From Uloborus plumipes (lineage: Eukaryota; Arthropoda; Arachnida; Araneae; Uloboridae), in NCBI GenBank assembly GCA_038373865.1, contig JAXGGA010000035.1:248001-312000 (forward strand): a DNA stretch of 64,000 bases, read 5' to 3'. Each line of letters starts with the position of its first letter. Within the stretch, counting starts at the first letter, position 1. The notes below the pieces were generated by a model. It did not search any database. It saw only the letters and a list, made by a program, of their open reading frames with translations, and had not been told where the DNA came from. This document shows, in pieces, positions 48,358 to 60,942 of this stretch. The position numbers and the translations under genes are program-made.

Positions 48358-48674
48358 TTAAAATTGTTTTGTGTGTAAACTATTATTCAATTGAAAAATC
48401 AACGTTAATAAAGCACAACTTTTCTTAGAAATGTGTGCTTCATTCATGTCTGCCTAGATTTGTTAGAAATAACTGAGATATGAGGACATAAATAATAGCC
48501 TAAACCTAATTTGATAAACATAAAATAAATGAAATCCCTCAACAGCAGTCATAAAATAAGAGTGGAGCTGTTTTCTTTCGTACGGTTTCCATGGACACGA
48601 CGCAAAATTTAATATGAATATGCCTATTTTGAAGTAACAGAGTATAGTGCATGCCGCCCTACATAAGGCTATAC

Positions 48675-49069
48675 CAGGGGTGATTGTGTTCCGGTATTTT
48701 ACCGGATTTTCGGTATTTTTATGATCTATTCTGGTATTTTCATGTTCGAAAATACCAAAAATAAAATATTTTTAATTGTGCTTTTGTCTTCCCACCTTCG
48801 GTATTTTTTTTATTTTTCGAATTTTCGGTGATTGTTAAGATGCCATTCTATTTTTTTTTTCTCTGACTAAAAACTGTATGTATGAAATGTGTCTTGTTTT
48901 TTTATGAAAGGCAATTTATTATTAAATACGTATAAGTATAAAATTAGGTGGGCTTAAATAATAGGAGCCTTGGTTTTTTGAAAAAAGCAGCCCTCCCCCC
49001 ACACACACAAACACACATTTTCTCTTCACAACTTTCAGGTATTTTTTCATGAACTCACAATCACCCTTG
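48675..49069. mobile_element. MITE, CAGGGGTGATTGTG family, copy 2
   Basis: Same ends and CCGGTATTTT-rich flank as 16371-17078, but 395 bp, so shorter by an internal deletion. GCTATAC recurs just outside both ends. Confidence 0.85.
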
Positions 49070-50483
49070 GCGCTATACATACCAGCTATGCATATGATGA
49101 GGTCATAACAGCATAAGTGTTTAATCCAAGTAGAGAGGATTATTAATGCTTTGTGCATTTTTTTTTAAATTAATTTTTGCTTTGTGTGTTTTTTCTTTTC
49201 ATTTTACAAGCATTGGGAATTTTTAGAATTAATCTTTCAACAAAGTATACCAATTATATTTTTTTATCAAGTGGTAAATATAGGACAAAAATTTAAAATC
49301 CATAATATTGTACAAATTTGAAAACATTTCTCCAATGGTGTGTATATTTTGTGAGAAAATTACAGCAAGGAACTGTTTGAGTTGGAACTTTCCAGCAGAT
49401 AAAATTTTTGTTAAATTTCCAAATTAACTATTCATTTTAGATTATTTAAACATTTTTTAATCAAGTTTGTTTTATTTTTCTTAACATTAGGACATACGAA
49501 ACAAAAATAAAGTAAGGAAGATAAAAATGAAACTTAATAGAAGATTAAGAACTGCTGCTTTGGAATTCTTCCTTACCTTGAGTTTTCTTGCTTGTCTCCA
49601 TAGGGTTTTTTTTTCTTTTTAAGGAATTTTAATCCATATGTTTTCAAGTTTTTTCAATATTTGTTCTTCAGAAGTTTAAATTTTATCTTTGATGAAAAAA
49701 AAAAAAAAAGAAATTTAAACCTTTTCCCCACGTTTTCATTTTATTCTATGTAAAAAAACTTTCTAGCTAAAAATATTATTAAAAATATCTTTTAAATGAT
49801 AAAAGGGGATTTGGTTTCCAAATGTGTCATTTATAGGCTTCCTGTAAGATATTTTTGCTCAACTTTGTGCAATTCATTCTTTTTTATTTGCATTATTTTT
49901 TAAATTGTTTATTCTTATTTTGCTGCACATTTTCAGTGTTTTTCTGTAGTACATTAACCTCATAATTAAGAGCTTAAAAATATTACCTGTGCTGTTTTTG
50001 TTTTTGTAAATTTGTCTATGTAGTAAATTTTTGCCCATAATAAAGCTGTTCTTTAAAGCTGAAATTATACATGTACTACATATTTTTTGTTTTCGAGATT
50101 ACGAAAATCGTGTACCGTGCGATCTCTGGGTTTTTGGTGTACTTTTAATACGCATACGAAACTATATCGAATTTTTCGATTTCTTTTCTAATACTACGAT
50201 TAAAGAAATTTCGTTTTACAGAGCTTATGTTTAGTTGCTATAGAAGGAATGTGTTTCAAAGAAAGTAAAAATTCATTTTTTTATATTTATAACAGGAAGT
50301 ATTGCTCTTGTAACATATCACTTATTCAGGGGCACCTCGATGGGAGGTCACGAGAGATCGCTTTGACTTCCCAAAAATGTCCATATTAGTCTAATTTTGT
50401 CTGACGACTCAGCAAATTTGGTTAATTGATTGCAATATTGCCACTTATGATGCCCCTTTTCATTAGTTATTCTTATGTGTGCA
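49070..50483. other. AT-rich spacer, nothing supported
   Basis: No repeat termini, tRNA-like box or convincing reading frame found here. Confidence 0.4.
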
Positions 50484-51503
50484 CAAGGGCGTATCCAGAA
50501 ATTTTTCAAGGGAGGGGCGATTGATTTTATTTCTTTCATTTTACTATGTACATAGCTGCCAACTTGTAAGATTTAGCCTTACATTGTAAGATTTGCAGTC
50601 ATTTTGTAAGATTGTAAGATCTTATCGAACAATTGTAAGATAATTCCGCTTTAGGTCTCTAATATTGGATGATTTTGGTCTGGAAATATGTAAGTCTGTG
50701 TACAAAGTGTAAAATAATATTTAGTGGGATAACATAAAGATAGATGCAGAGCTGTACAGTTTTCTGTCTGATAATAATCTGGAGAACATTTTAATCGCTA
50801 AGAACTTACAAAAAAAGAAAAAAAACCTGTTGTTATGAACTAGTTTTTCAACGAAAAATTATGAAAGCTTTTAAGTCAGCAGCTTGTGAAAGCTTGATTT
50901 CCAGTTAGACAGTTCCAGCAAAGCTAAAAGCTATATTAATTCTCAAAATAAAAAGTATATTACAAGAATATTCTTAATGATTTATATTAATGGGGCTCCT
51001 TAAAGAAACATGCTAAAAATATTTTAAAAGTGCGTTGCACACTTTGGTATATTCTTAGATTGTTAAAAGCACAAGCCTGTCATTTTGAAACTAATTGCTT
51101 GCAATCCTATATTTTTCTTTTAGAAACCAACGCAGCTGTTGTTGTTTTGCTGATAAAAGTAGATTGATTACAGGTTGAGATTTTAAAATAATATAATGCT
51201 TTAAATTTTAAGGATTTGTTGTACGTTGGTTCAAAAGTGAAAATACAGTTACATCGTACATTGTAAGATTTTCAAAGTTGACATGTAGCAGCTATGTATG
51301 TATTCTGGTTTGCAAATATTGATCACATCGGCTTCGGACTTCAATTTCGAAAGATTTCAGGGCGAGAGCCCGAACTTCCCTCCTTAAACATCATTAAAAC
51401 TCGTCTAAAGTGAAGTTTTTTGGACTTCAATTCAATGTTAAAAATTTACTGATGGAAAGGCCTCAAAGGAGGGGCGATCGCCCCTCCCTTGTATCCGCCC
51501 CTG
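50484..51503. mobile_element. hAT-type MITE, CAAGGGCGGATCC family, copy 2, with insertion
   Basis: Ends CAAGGGCGTATCC and GTATCCGCCCCTG; perfect 8-bp duplication TGTGTGCA outside. Longer than its siblings because a 746-bp element (50551-51296) is inserted. Confidence 0.9.
50551..51296. mobile_element. Nested MITE with CATAGCTGC ends
   Basis: Termini CATAGCTGC and GCAGCTATG. Near the left end TTGTAAGAT units recur five times. TATGTA (6 bp) flanks both sides. No transposase. Confidence 0.75.
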
Positions 51504-51650
51504 TGTGTGCATACTCGTATTTTAACATTCGGCAAAAATTAGAGATCCATTCGGCAAATTGGGAATTTCCGTGCTTCCAACCATTTAAATTTAGGGTGCC
51601 CCTGCACTCATGTATTATGTTTGAAATACTGTGGATGGAAGAAATTTAAA

Positions 51651-51932
51651 CAAGGGCGGATCCAGAAATGTTCCAAGGGAGGGGCGATTGTTTTTTTGTC
51701 TACTTGCCCCCTTTTTTTATCGCATATCCTGGTTTACACATGTTTATGACAAATGCTTTGGTTTTCAATTTCGAAAAAATTCCAGATCAGAGCCGCGAAT
51801 CTCATCTCCAACCACTTCTCATAGTATCATCGAAGACCATCTAAAAATGCATTTTTTGAACTTCAAAGTCGAAAAACTGCTAGAAAAAAGTCCCTCAAGG
51901 GGGCATTCGCCCCTCTCTTGTATCTGCCCTTG
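51651..51932. mobile_element. hAT-type MITE, CAAGGGCGGATCC family, copy 3
   Basis: Ends CAAGGGCGGATCC and GTATCTGCCCTTG, perfect 8-bp duplication AATTTAAA. 282 bp. The first 37 bases match copy 1 exactly. Confidence 0.92.
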
Positions 51933-52032
51933 AATTTAAATGTTTAATTCTAATTTTTTACTGGAAATTTGAATGCTTTTTATTTTAAAGGTTACCGAAT
52001 GGTATTTGACAGGGATATTTGGTGTCACATTC

Positions 52033-52608
52033 CAGTGGCGCATCCACGGAGGGAGCTAAGGGTCTTAAGCCCCTCCTAGAAGCCTAATTGCTAGCCACTT
52101 GACAAAACCAAATGGTCTATAATTGCTCTTGTTTTTAGTCTTTATTTTCAGAAAATTTCTGGCAAAGCGCGTTCATTCCCCAAATTCCTTCCTAAGTTCA
52201 CAAAACGTTTTAAAAACCATTTTTCTTGGGACATTTCCAAAGTTGAGCCTTTTTATTCGCCCCTTCTCTCAAAAATAGCTTAAAATGAGTTTTTGGGGCT
52301 TTAATTGCAGAGTATTTCCAGTATCCAGTATGAAACTTCCGTTTATATATATATATATAATATAATTTCTCCAAAGATAAATCTATTTTAAGTTTGAGGA
52401 CTCCTCCTTTAATTTTAGGATTACCAAAGAAAGTTTAAAATTGCATTTTTGAGGATTCAATATCGAAACATTTCCGAGGAGAGTCCCCCTTTTTTATGTG
52501 TGTGTGGGGGGGGGGGGCATTTTGTAACCTCATTGACTTTGCCTTTCACTTCATGTGTCGCATAAAACATTTAGGCCCTCCCACGAAAAGATCCCGCTTG
52601 CGCCACTG
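52033..52608. mobile_element. hAT-type MITE, CAGTGGCGCA family, copy 1
   Basis: Ends CAGTGGCGCATCC and TTGCGCCACTG; perfect 8-bp duplication TCACATTC (52025-52032 and 52609-52616). 576 bp with an (AT)n and a G run inside. Confidence 0.9.
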
Positions 52609-53173
52609 TCACATTCAAATTTATCAACTTCTCTGTTAGTACTTATCGGCTTTAACTTGGCTATTCATTGTGTATTTATGTTTGTTTATATTAAGATAAA
52701 TAGCTTATAGTACTAAAAACTTTGCATGGTATTTTCGAAATTCATCGACAGCAAAAGTGACGTTTTTATAAAAGGGCATCAAATCTAGTACAAAAGCAAC
52801 TACAAAACACTATCGGAGGACGTTTTCTAAACGCAACCAGAAAACGTCTGAAACAAAGTTGCCAGGCCCGACATTTTAACCTTTAAATTAACGTCGTCAG
52901 AAAATCTTTTAATGGCGATTTGAAAACGCTTGAGTCTGGGTGTATTGCAAGTCAGGTTAAAATTTAATCATACCCTGAACAAAGGTAAATTAGAGGTATT
53001 AGAGGCGATAAATATGTAGCAGCATCCTCAGGTGCCAGTTTATGGCGCACTGGTAGAGTAAACATCCTAATTGTCGAGCCAACAGCTTTGCAATGCCGAA
53101 CAGGCTTCTGGTTTGGGGGACAAGAATTGAAATGAAGCGATTTTTTTTTTCATGATTATCTTTCTGTGTGTAA

Positions 53174-53519
53174 TGGGCTGGATGCGGATTCATGAATCCG
53201 GTGACCTTGTGGCCGTCCCCTATCGATGTCCGTCGGCGGGCACTTAATGCGTCGATTACCAGCGAAGCATGAGGTCCACGTGCGGGGGTTCATCGACCAC
53301 GGCACGCAACGCCGACGCCGGTCTTGCGCGTCGCTAATTACCGAACCGACAAGCGAGACGAACGGACCTCCAGCCTCCAGTTGAACACGAAGAACCCTCT
53401 GTCAGAAGCTCGCTTGTGAAATATACAGGGGACAATTCCGTTCTTGGTGTTACTGTGTGAAAATGAGACGAGCAAATGGAGTGCGCAGTCTCCCTAACGT
53501 GCCCGATGATTATCGTCCA
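53174..53519. other. CpG-rich, GC-rich island
   Basis: About 350 bases with many CpG pairs (for example GTCCGTCGGCGGGC, CACGGCACGCAACGCCGACG) in otherwise AT-rich DNA. It could be a promoter or first exon; a plus-strand ATG at 53465 opens MRRANGVRSLPNVPDDYRP before a MITE breaks it. No homology recognised and no donor site found. Confidence 0.45.
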
Positions 53520-53991
53520 CAGTGGACGCACCCTCGGCAGGGCCCTATTAAGATAATACAAGGCCCTAGGCCGAATACTTTTTAGGGACCCTGTAGTCAG
53601 GCTTTGCAGTTTTAGGCATTGGAGAAAACAATTTTAACCATTGACAAGAGCAATTTTAGCCATTTGGGGACCGCTAAATTTGTTGGAGGCCCTAGGCCAC
53701 GGTCTAGTTGGCCTGTTCAGTAATCATGCCCTGACCCTCGGGGGGGGGGGGGAGCTAGGGGGTTTAAGTCCCTTCCAGAAGCATGAAAATTAACCCCCTT
53801 CATAACACCAATCTGCTTGAAATGTGTTTTTTGGGCTTAATTTTTGGAAATTTGCCGAAAAATAGCCCCCAACTTCCTTCTTGATTCGACAAAAATCGAC
53901 TGCAAATTTTTCTCTAGGACTTCAAATTCGAAAACTTTCCAAAGGAGGGCCATTTAGCCTGTCCCAGGGAACAATCCTGGGTGAGCCACTG
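53520..53991. mobile_element. hAT-type MITE, CAGTGGCGCA family, copy 2, interrupted
   Basis: Starts CAGTGGACGCACCC and ends GAGCCACTG; flanks ATCGTCCA and ATCGTCTA match in 7 of 8 bases. The inner GGGAGCTAGGGGGTTTAAG block is shared with copy 1 (52049). A third element (53538-53733) splits it. Confidence 0.8.
53538..53733. mobile_element. hAT-type MITE nested in the preceding MITE
   Basis: Starts CAGGGCCCTATTAAG and ends CATGCCCTG, with inverted GGCCCTAGGCC blocks inside each end; perfect 8-bp duplication ACCCTCGG (53530-53537, 53734-53741). 196 bp. Confidence 0.88.
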
Positions 53992-53999
53992 ATCGTCTA

Positions 54000-56900
54000 T
54001 GAAGTTAATGGACATTCATCGACCATTGTTGATAAACTGATTAGTGTAGAAAGCCAAACACGGCAAAAATTCCTCCTCTTTGCGTGAACAGATGTGGTTT
54101 TATTTTTGAGTCGCACCATCATCTAGTCTCTTTTTGACCGAAAAGTCATCTCTTTCCTTTTTACTAATAGAAACTGTTCAGATCATCATACAGAACCACT
54201 TGAAGAATAGATTGTTGCATCAAACTCAATCACTTTTAAGTCTTCAATATTGAAAATTTTCTCAGCAATGAGGTTCCAAAATACGCATCCGTCCTCTAAC
54301 GTCTCAACACAAAGCCGAGGATTCTGTTTTTATAAATGCAATGTCGAAACATTTCTGAGTACAGCCACCAAACCCAGACCTTTCTTCTAACGCCAGCGAA
54401 GGTAGCCTCAAATTCTTAGGTAATCCAAAGCCCTTAGGTAGCCCAAAATTTTCAAGGAGAGTATCCCCGAGCTCCCGCTCTTACACTAAGATTTCTCTTA
54501 AACATAGTCTGAAATTGTTTCTTTGAAGGACATTTATAGAACTAAAAGCCGAAGCATACGACGCACCCGCTCCTCCCTTACTTGAGGAGAAATAGATTGT
54601 AGTGGAAATCATGACTAGAAAAGAGAGTTCTGCTCCATAGAGACAAATAGGTTCCCGCCAGCTTTTCCGTTGAATTTTTCCAGCAGAACCTTAAAGTTTT
54701 AAATTACCTCCGCTCTCTCTCCCCTAAGGCTGCCAAAGACGGCCTCAGTATGAGTTTTTAAGACTTCAGTGTCAAAAATTTTCCAAAGAGAGCCCCTAAA
54801 TCCATGCCAACTCCCTCAATGTCACCAATTTAGTCTGATTTGTATGTTTAGAACTTCAACTTCAGAAAGCATTCGTGAAGACGAGTAGATATACTCAAAA
54901 CTAGTCTTAAATTGACTTCAATTTCGAAAATAGGTAGTCAAAACCAACCCTCTTTCCCCTTAATGTTGCCAAATATGGTTTTAACTTGCGATTTTTGACG
55001 TTAGCTTTTTAAAAGACATTGGCTTTGTTTTTAAAAAGGAGTGGTTATACATGTTTGTAACTTGTTGGTTAGGGGCTGTTCAAACTGATTCATGCTGTGA
55101 GGGGGTTCATAAAATTGTGACTGCGGGGAGGAGGGTGCTAAATGTTGAAAAAACAGCTCCTAACATCTGTATTGAATATGCTTTTCATAGAAGTCGGTGT
55201 GAACGACATATGATTATATATCTTTGTTTTTATTTAGTATGTGAAATAAAAGACAACGGTTCAAAAAACACACAAAACATTTAATCGATTAAGTGCTTTA
55301 ATATAATCCATTGCAGAAATTATGGAAATTATTTCGCGGTAACAGATAAATTATATTAAAATCTTCAAACTATCATACACGTAGAATGGAATGTATACAG
55401 CATCAGATTTTTTTTTTTCATCTCTTAATTGATAACGTAGAAAGCGCAGAAAGTGTAAAAACAGAACACCACGTTAGTCTTTTGCGCTTCGTATGAAATA
55501 AAAAAGCGAGTAAAAAAATATCGTCAACAATTATAAACACACTGTCCAAATGCAGTAGCAACCTTTGGCTATACCCTGTCATATTGACTTCGTTCAATAG
55601 ATGGCGCTAAAGTCTAATGCTCGTCCCGTGATCCTTTCTTTAAAATGCTTATTTTGCACATTATTTCAAACAATTTTTGGCTCAACAATGCAAACAACGT
55701 GTGAGAAAAAACAACTTTTGAAAAGAGGTTCTGTAAAGTGATCACAAAAAATGCCTCGAAGAATTCTGTCTTAATTTTTACACAGTAATTTCCAGAGTAT
55801 GAAAAACATACTATTGAAATGAAATAATAGAATTAATTATCATACACATACCTTCATAGTATTTTCGTAAAATTTTAATAGAAATATCACATAGTGTGTA
55901 AAAGGTTTTAGAATTGCAACTGGATGTATAATCTGAACTAATATAATTATTAAAACAAACGTGATTTTTTTCTGTTGGCTGCGTTAATGTAAGAATACTC
56001 GATTCATTGTAGCAAAGCACTTATTTAACACTGCGCATTTATAATGCAGATAAGTTGTGACTTCAATTTTAAAACAAGAAGTGCAAAAATATTGAAGTTT
56101 TATTTCATCCGATATAAATTATAAGTTCTGGATAAAGAGCTTTTTTCTCAATCAAAATTTTCATCTAGCGAATAGCAACAGTACAAATTGTGGAAAAAAG
56201 GCAACTATTTGGTACCTTGTTCAAGCTTAATCATTCATTTTAAGTTTTTACAGAAGTACGAATAAATCAGTTGACGACTTTTTATGTGTCGAGTTGTAAG
56301 CAATTTGAGAGCAATATACTAATATCGTGTTGTTCAAACTTCGCACTAAAGTGGAAATGATACAACACAAGATTTATCAATAGATTCCAGCTGTTTCTTG
56401 AATAAATTAACACGTTACTCTTCACAGCTGTTTGACATTAGTATGTCAATTCGAAGGGATAATAGCTAGTAGAAACATCTCTTCAGAATTTGGGTACCAT
56501 ATGCAAGCAATACCGAAGAAATGTCTCCTGCTTGTAACAATAACAAACACGTTTTCTTATTACTCCAAAATGAGCTTGCATGTTAATTACTTGCTTTTAT
56601 GCAGGTGAGGTCAAACACATCAATCTGTGTGAACTATGGCAACAACTACTTGAATGGACCACTTGGAACGGCAAATGGCTCGCAAAAACGAACGAAGATA
56701 AACAAAGTGTCTGTGTTTCTTGCACAGTTTATTCAGTCTTGAAAATTGGACGGAAATCAGTCTTATGTTGACGCACGAGGGGTGAAACATCCAAAAAAAC
56801 AAAGTCTATAGGATGTCAAGGAACAACTTTCAGGGGCCGTGCTGCCCGCAGCGAGGACTAGCCACCAGAACACAGTTTTTTCTACATTCTTTTTTAAATA

Positions 56901-58301
56901 TTTTTTTTGTACAGTTTTGTTTTTCTTGTGGATTTTCGATTGACTTAGACACTAATCACATCAAAATTAAATTTTCACCAACCGCAATAAAACAGCTGCT
57001 TCAGTTTACTTTTCTCACATTTGTAAAGAAAAGCAGTTAGCTTTCCAATAGAATTTGGAGAAGTTAGAAGATGAATCGATCCAATGTCGTGGAACAACAT
57101 TAAGTCTCATCAATAAGGTTTATTAGTAGTTTCCGAACAAACTTTTACGACGCATGTATGCCGTAAAGGAAAAATATGTAGTACTTGTTGGCAGTTGCAA
57201 GAAGCTAGAAATATTTAAATCACTTTTACACTTTTTTTATTACGAAGAATAGACGGTTTCAGTAGATTGTTTAAATTATTTCAGCTCTTTATGTGAATAT
57301 TTTAACTGATTTACTAAGACATTTTTTCGGAAGTAAAAATAGTTTTCATTATTAATAGATCCCTTCTACCTTTAACTCACAGTATTGCACATTTATGACA
57401 CGTATTAAGGTTATACGAGGCTGATCAAAACACTATCAGTTTAGGTCGCAGTTAGTTTTATAAAAACTCCAACAGAATAATACATTTTAACTGGGAGAAA
57501 GGGGGATTTCCAGCTTAAACTAATCTTTTTCACTTTCTCAGCTCAAAATGCCCCCCCCCCCCCTCTTTTTTTTTAAAGTTTTATTTTTTGAGAGAAAGGG
57601 GGGGGGGAGCTTATTTCATATTACGTGAGATTTTTAATTATTATTTAATAATGTTTTTTTTTTTTAATTCGACATTAAAATTGGAGAACAATTGATTATA
57701 TTTAAAAATTATCAACTTGCACTTGAATATATTTATAAATGTAATTATGGTCGAAAGCAAATTTTGACGCTAATATATTTTCACTAACAGCAAAAACAAA
57801 AAGTATAATGCAAGTTTTAATTTATTTTCTATGATCCGGGGGGATTGCATTTATAAGGACCAGTATTCGATTATTTTACAAAATGCATTATTTTATGAAA
57901 GTTTTGTGTAAACTGCGGTATGTACAACTTAATAGCTATTGTACGATTATTTTATACGTATGTGATTCGTTAAACAATTTTAAACAGGGAAAAAAGCTGT
58001 ATAGATAGAAGTCAATCTTACTAGTTTCAGAACAGAGACTTAAAATTTAAATTTATATTTATCAGAAATATTTCCTCAAATTTACTTCATTGGCTATAAA
58101 TAAAGGAAAGAACCAGCAAATTCAGTGATAAGCTCGATTAGTAACAATACCCGAAAACCCGAAGAATATCTAGGCAGAAGAGAAGTACCCGAATTATCAC
58201 AAGTTTAAAATCGAAGAGTTAAACGAAGCAACTGTTTTAGGAGCGGAAGGTGAAGTCGAGGAATCGATATTCGATGAGCACAAGATTCTTTAATTATAGA
58301 A
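54000..58301. other. AT-rich stretch without a supported gene
   Basis: 54.1-55.0 kb holds decayed repeats of an ACTTCAATTTCGAAAA-type phrase also found inside the CAAGGGCGGATCC MITEs. 57.54-57.61 kb holds opposed C and G runs. Short open frames (for example 55051-55284) lack recognisable domains. If the minus-strand gene ends at 58302, its 3' UTR lies in the right part. Confidence 0.4.
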
Positions 58302-58436
58302 TCACTGTAGTTGAGGATGGCAATGTTCGAGAAAGCGTGATTGGCTGATGGTGGCCACTTCAGTTCTTTGTGGGGGCGTCGAACTTTGGAATTGAAGATG
58401 ATGGTTCCTCTTCGTCCTTGCCTCAGGAATCGGGAA
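58302..58436 (-). CDS. Candidate last exon of an unrecognised minus-strand gene
   Basis: On the minus strand a strong acceptor (CTCTTTCTTTTTTAG) precedes a 44-codon open frame ending in TGA at 58304-58302: it begins FPIPEARTKRNHHLQFQSS and ends FLEHCHPQLQ. It is in phase 0, exactly what the candidate exon at 61060-60943 delivers in its best frame. The peptide is polar and disordered-looking, like a cytoplasmic tail. An alternative frame stays open further (to about 58205), so the choice rests on phase matching. No family recognised. Confidence 0.4.
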   Translation of the reverse strand, partial: FPIPEARTKRNHHLQFQSSTPPQRTEVATISQSRFLEHCHPQLQ

Positions 58437-58804
58437 CTAAAAAAGAAAGAGGTTTTCAAATTAATTTAATGCATTTTTCTGGTTGATACAGCTATAAAAT
58501 TACAACATAGTGAACGTTTTAAAGATATGAAATCAATAGATCGACATTGTTATGGTGATTTCCGATTCCTCCACGACTTATTTCTTTCTTCAAGTTTCTG
58601 AGTTGAATTCGCGTTATGTACGAGTTTGAGTCCAAGAAACAGTGGCAAAAGTGCTTTACTTAACAATTTCTTGTCATTGAGTAGCAGCTAGTGAAAAAAA
58701 AAAGAAACCCTTAAGATTTTAAGTAATAAATGCTTGCGGTCCATACTCTACAGGTCCGTGGTACAAATTCGTTATGTTGGGCAGTTTTTCGGTAATTTGC
58801 ATGG

Positions 58805-58925
58805 AATCAATCCTCTTCGGATTGACGTCATTACTCATCTTTCAAACAGACTCCGAATAGAAATTCCGCAAAGGGGTTTGAGGCAGGAATGATGACGTCA
58901 GTCCGAAGCGGAATGGTACCTGTCA
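58805..58925. repeat. Inverted repeat with two CRE-like TGACGTCA sites
   Basis: The left arm CTCTTCGGATTGACGTCAT and right arm ATGACGTCAGTCCGAAGCGG are imperfect inverses about 70 bases apart; TGACGTCA is at 58823 and 58893. Confidence 0.6.
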
Positions 58926-59721
58926 GTTCTGTTAAAGGGTTTTATCTTCTGATTTCTTGAAAGAACATTTTTTTTTTCGAGAACCACGCAAGCTGAAGGA
59001 GAAAATATGTGTAATGAGTTTTTTTTTTTTCCTTTGTTCGCTTCCGAACTAATCTTACGTGAATTTAAGCATCAAACCTTGAAAAGTTTTCGAGGGCTTC
59101 AGAACACATTATTTATGTGTACTGAATTATGTATTACCACCCAGCAAATTTGAACAATAAATATGTTGTTTATCCTAGGTTTATGTCTGCATGTTACCGA
59201 CGATTTGAGAACTTGGGTTCTTGGGTACTAAAATACATTGCTTCCTGAATAATCTGAACTCTATACTTCTGTTTATGGAGAAATTTTCTGCATAACTTAG
59301 TCAGATAATAATTTATTATATTATAACACACACACACAGAATAAATTAGTTTAGATTTTCAGTCCTAAATAGAATGTGACATTCCAAAGTTATATTCGTT
59401 ACACCCTCCTCGAAATAAGTTGTATTCATAAATTTCTCCTTGCAAAGTGTGACTCTCTGGAATAAGTTGACCACACTACTTCAATCTCAAAAGTGACTTG
59501 CCCCTTAACTCTTTACAGATAATTATCTATTCAATCATTTCACAGTAAAAAAGTTTATACCTTCAGTCCTCAATGTAACACGGTGTTACAACATTGAATA
59601 CGTAAACTCCCTTCTAAATAAGTTAAACACTTCCTCTGGTCCTGGAAAGATTTCCCCTTTAGTTCTTCGGAGATAATCATATATTTTATTTATGTCCAAA
59701 ACGCAACAGTTTAGAATTTCT

Positions 59722-59875
59722 GTACGCTAGAATATTATGTAGCTTTCATGATATTTTTTGTTTAAAATATTATGTAGTTTTCATAATATTCACATAGTTT
59801 AAAATATTATGTAGTTTTCACACACACATAACATTCATATAGTTTTGAATGTTATGTAGTTTTCATAATATTCAT
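59722..59875. repeat. Minisatellite, AATATTATGTAGTTTTCA unit
   Basis: The phrase AATATTATGTAG(T/C)TTTCA recurs at irregular steps of about 40-50 bases, four times, with TAATATTCA between. Confidence 0.7.
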
Positions 59876-60269
59876 GTTTTTGCATTCCAATTTAAAAGTT
59901 CACGAATTTAATTATTCCCAATAGTGTCACATGAATATCAGTTGTGAGGGTTATCTCTTAACATTCAATTCAGTTTTACGCACTGTATGAAATATTTTTG
60001 TTTTTACTTTGTCCACTTTCACACAGCATGTTTATAGTAAGGATTTCAGAAAATTTCGGAGGGGGTTTGAATCCTAAAAACTCACCCCTTAAATACGGCC
60101 CTGTGATATCTGCTTAAATGTCGAAACCATTTTAGAACGATTGTTTGCAACTAAAACAAAGCTGATAAATCGCACTTCTAAGACTAAATAATTTTAAAAT
60201 ATAGTCTTAAAAAACCGAAAAATACGCTTTTACATTCGAATCAGCTGTGATCACCACTATTTTCCCTCT

Positions 60270-60890
60270 GATTTTCAAAACTACTGCATATCCGCTAAGT
60301 TTACATGCACATATAAAACATCAACATGTAATATAGTTTAGCCTTTAGTATTAATAGTATTAAATATTTCACTTTTAATATTTATAAAGTACGTGAATTT
60401 TATCTTTTATTCAGAGTTACATACATGCATACATACAAACAAACAAACCCACATGTGGAACTAATAAAAGCGTATTAAAAAATAATTTAAATATAGTTTA
60501 AAAAACTAAAAAATAAACTTTTAGAGTTTGTGATACTCTGATTTTCAAAACTATTAAATATCCGCTAAGTTTGCATGCACTTATAATACATCAACATGTA
60601 ATATAGTTTAGCCTTTAGTATTAATAATAGTAATAAATATATTACAAAGAACGTTTGCAAAGAACGTGAATTTTATCTTTTATTCAGAATTACACACAAA
60701 CTACTGAAACACTTATAAGACATCAACATTTAATAAAGGTTAGCCTTTATCTTTTATAATGGTTTTAAATATATTACTTTTATATTTGTAAAGAACTTGA
60801 ATTTTATGTTTTATACATGGGAGAGTTACATACATACATACAAACAAACAAACCCACATGTGAAACTAATAAAAGCGTATTAAAAAACAG
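60270..60890. repeat. Degenerate tandem duplication
   Basis: GATTTTCAAAACTA at 60270 returns 270 bases later at 60540; ACAAACAAACCCACATGTG followed by AACTAATAAAAGCG occurs near 60440 and 60845. Two and a half units with internal deletions. Confidence 0.7.
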
Positions 60891-60942
60891 TCAGCACGAA
60901 AAAGGGCAGAAGTAAATTGGAAGATAATAAAAATCCACTGAC

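Larger units (their letters stand above)
58437..60942 (-). other. Putative intron of the minus-strand gene, with minisatellites
   Basis: Contains an inverted repeat with two TGACGTCA sites (58805-58925), a 50-bp-period repeat at 59722-59875 and duplicated units at 60270-60890. No coding frame supported. Confidence 0.35.

Noticed and set aside
55051..55284. Open frame of 77 codons
   Set aside because: No homology recognised, no splice or conservation sign, flanked by decayed repeats.
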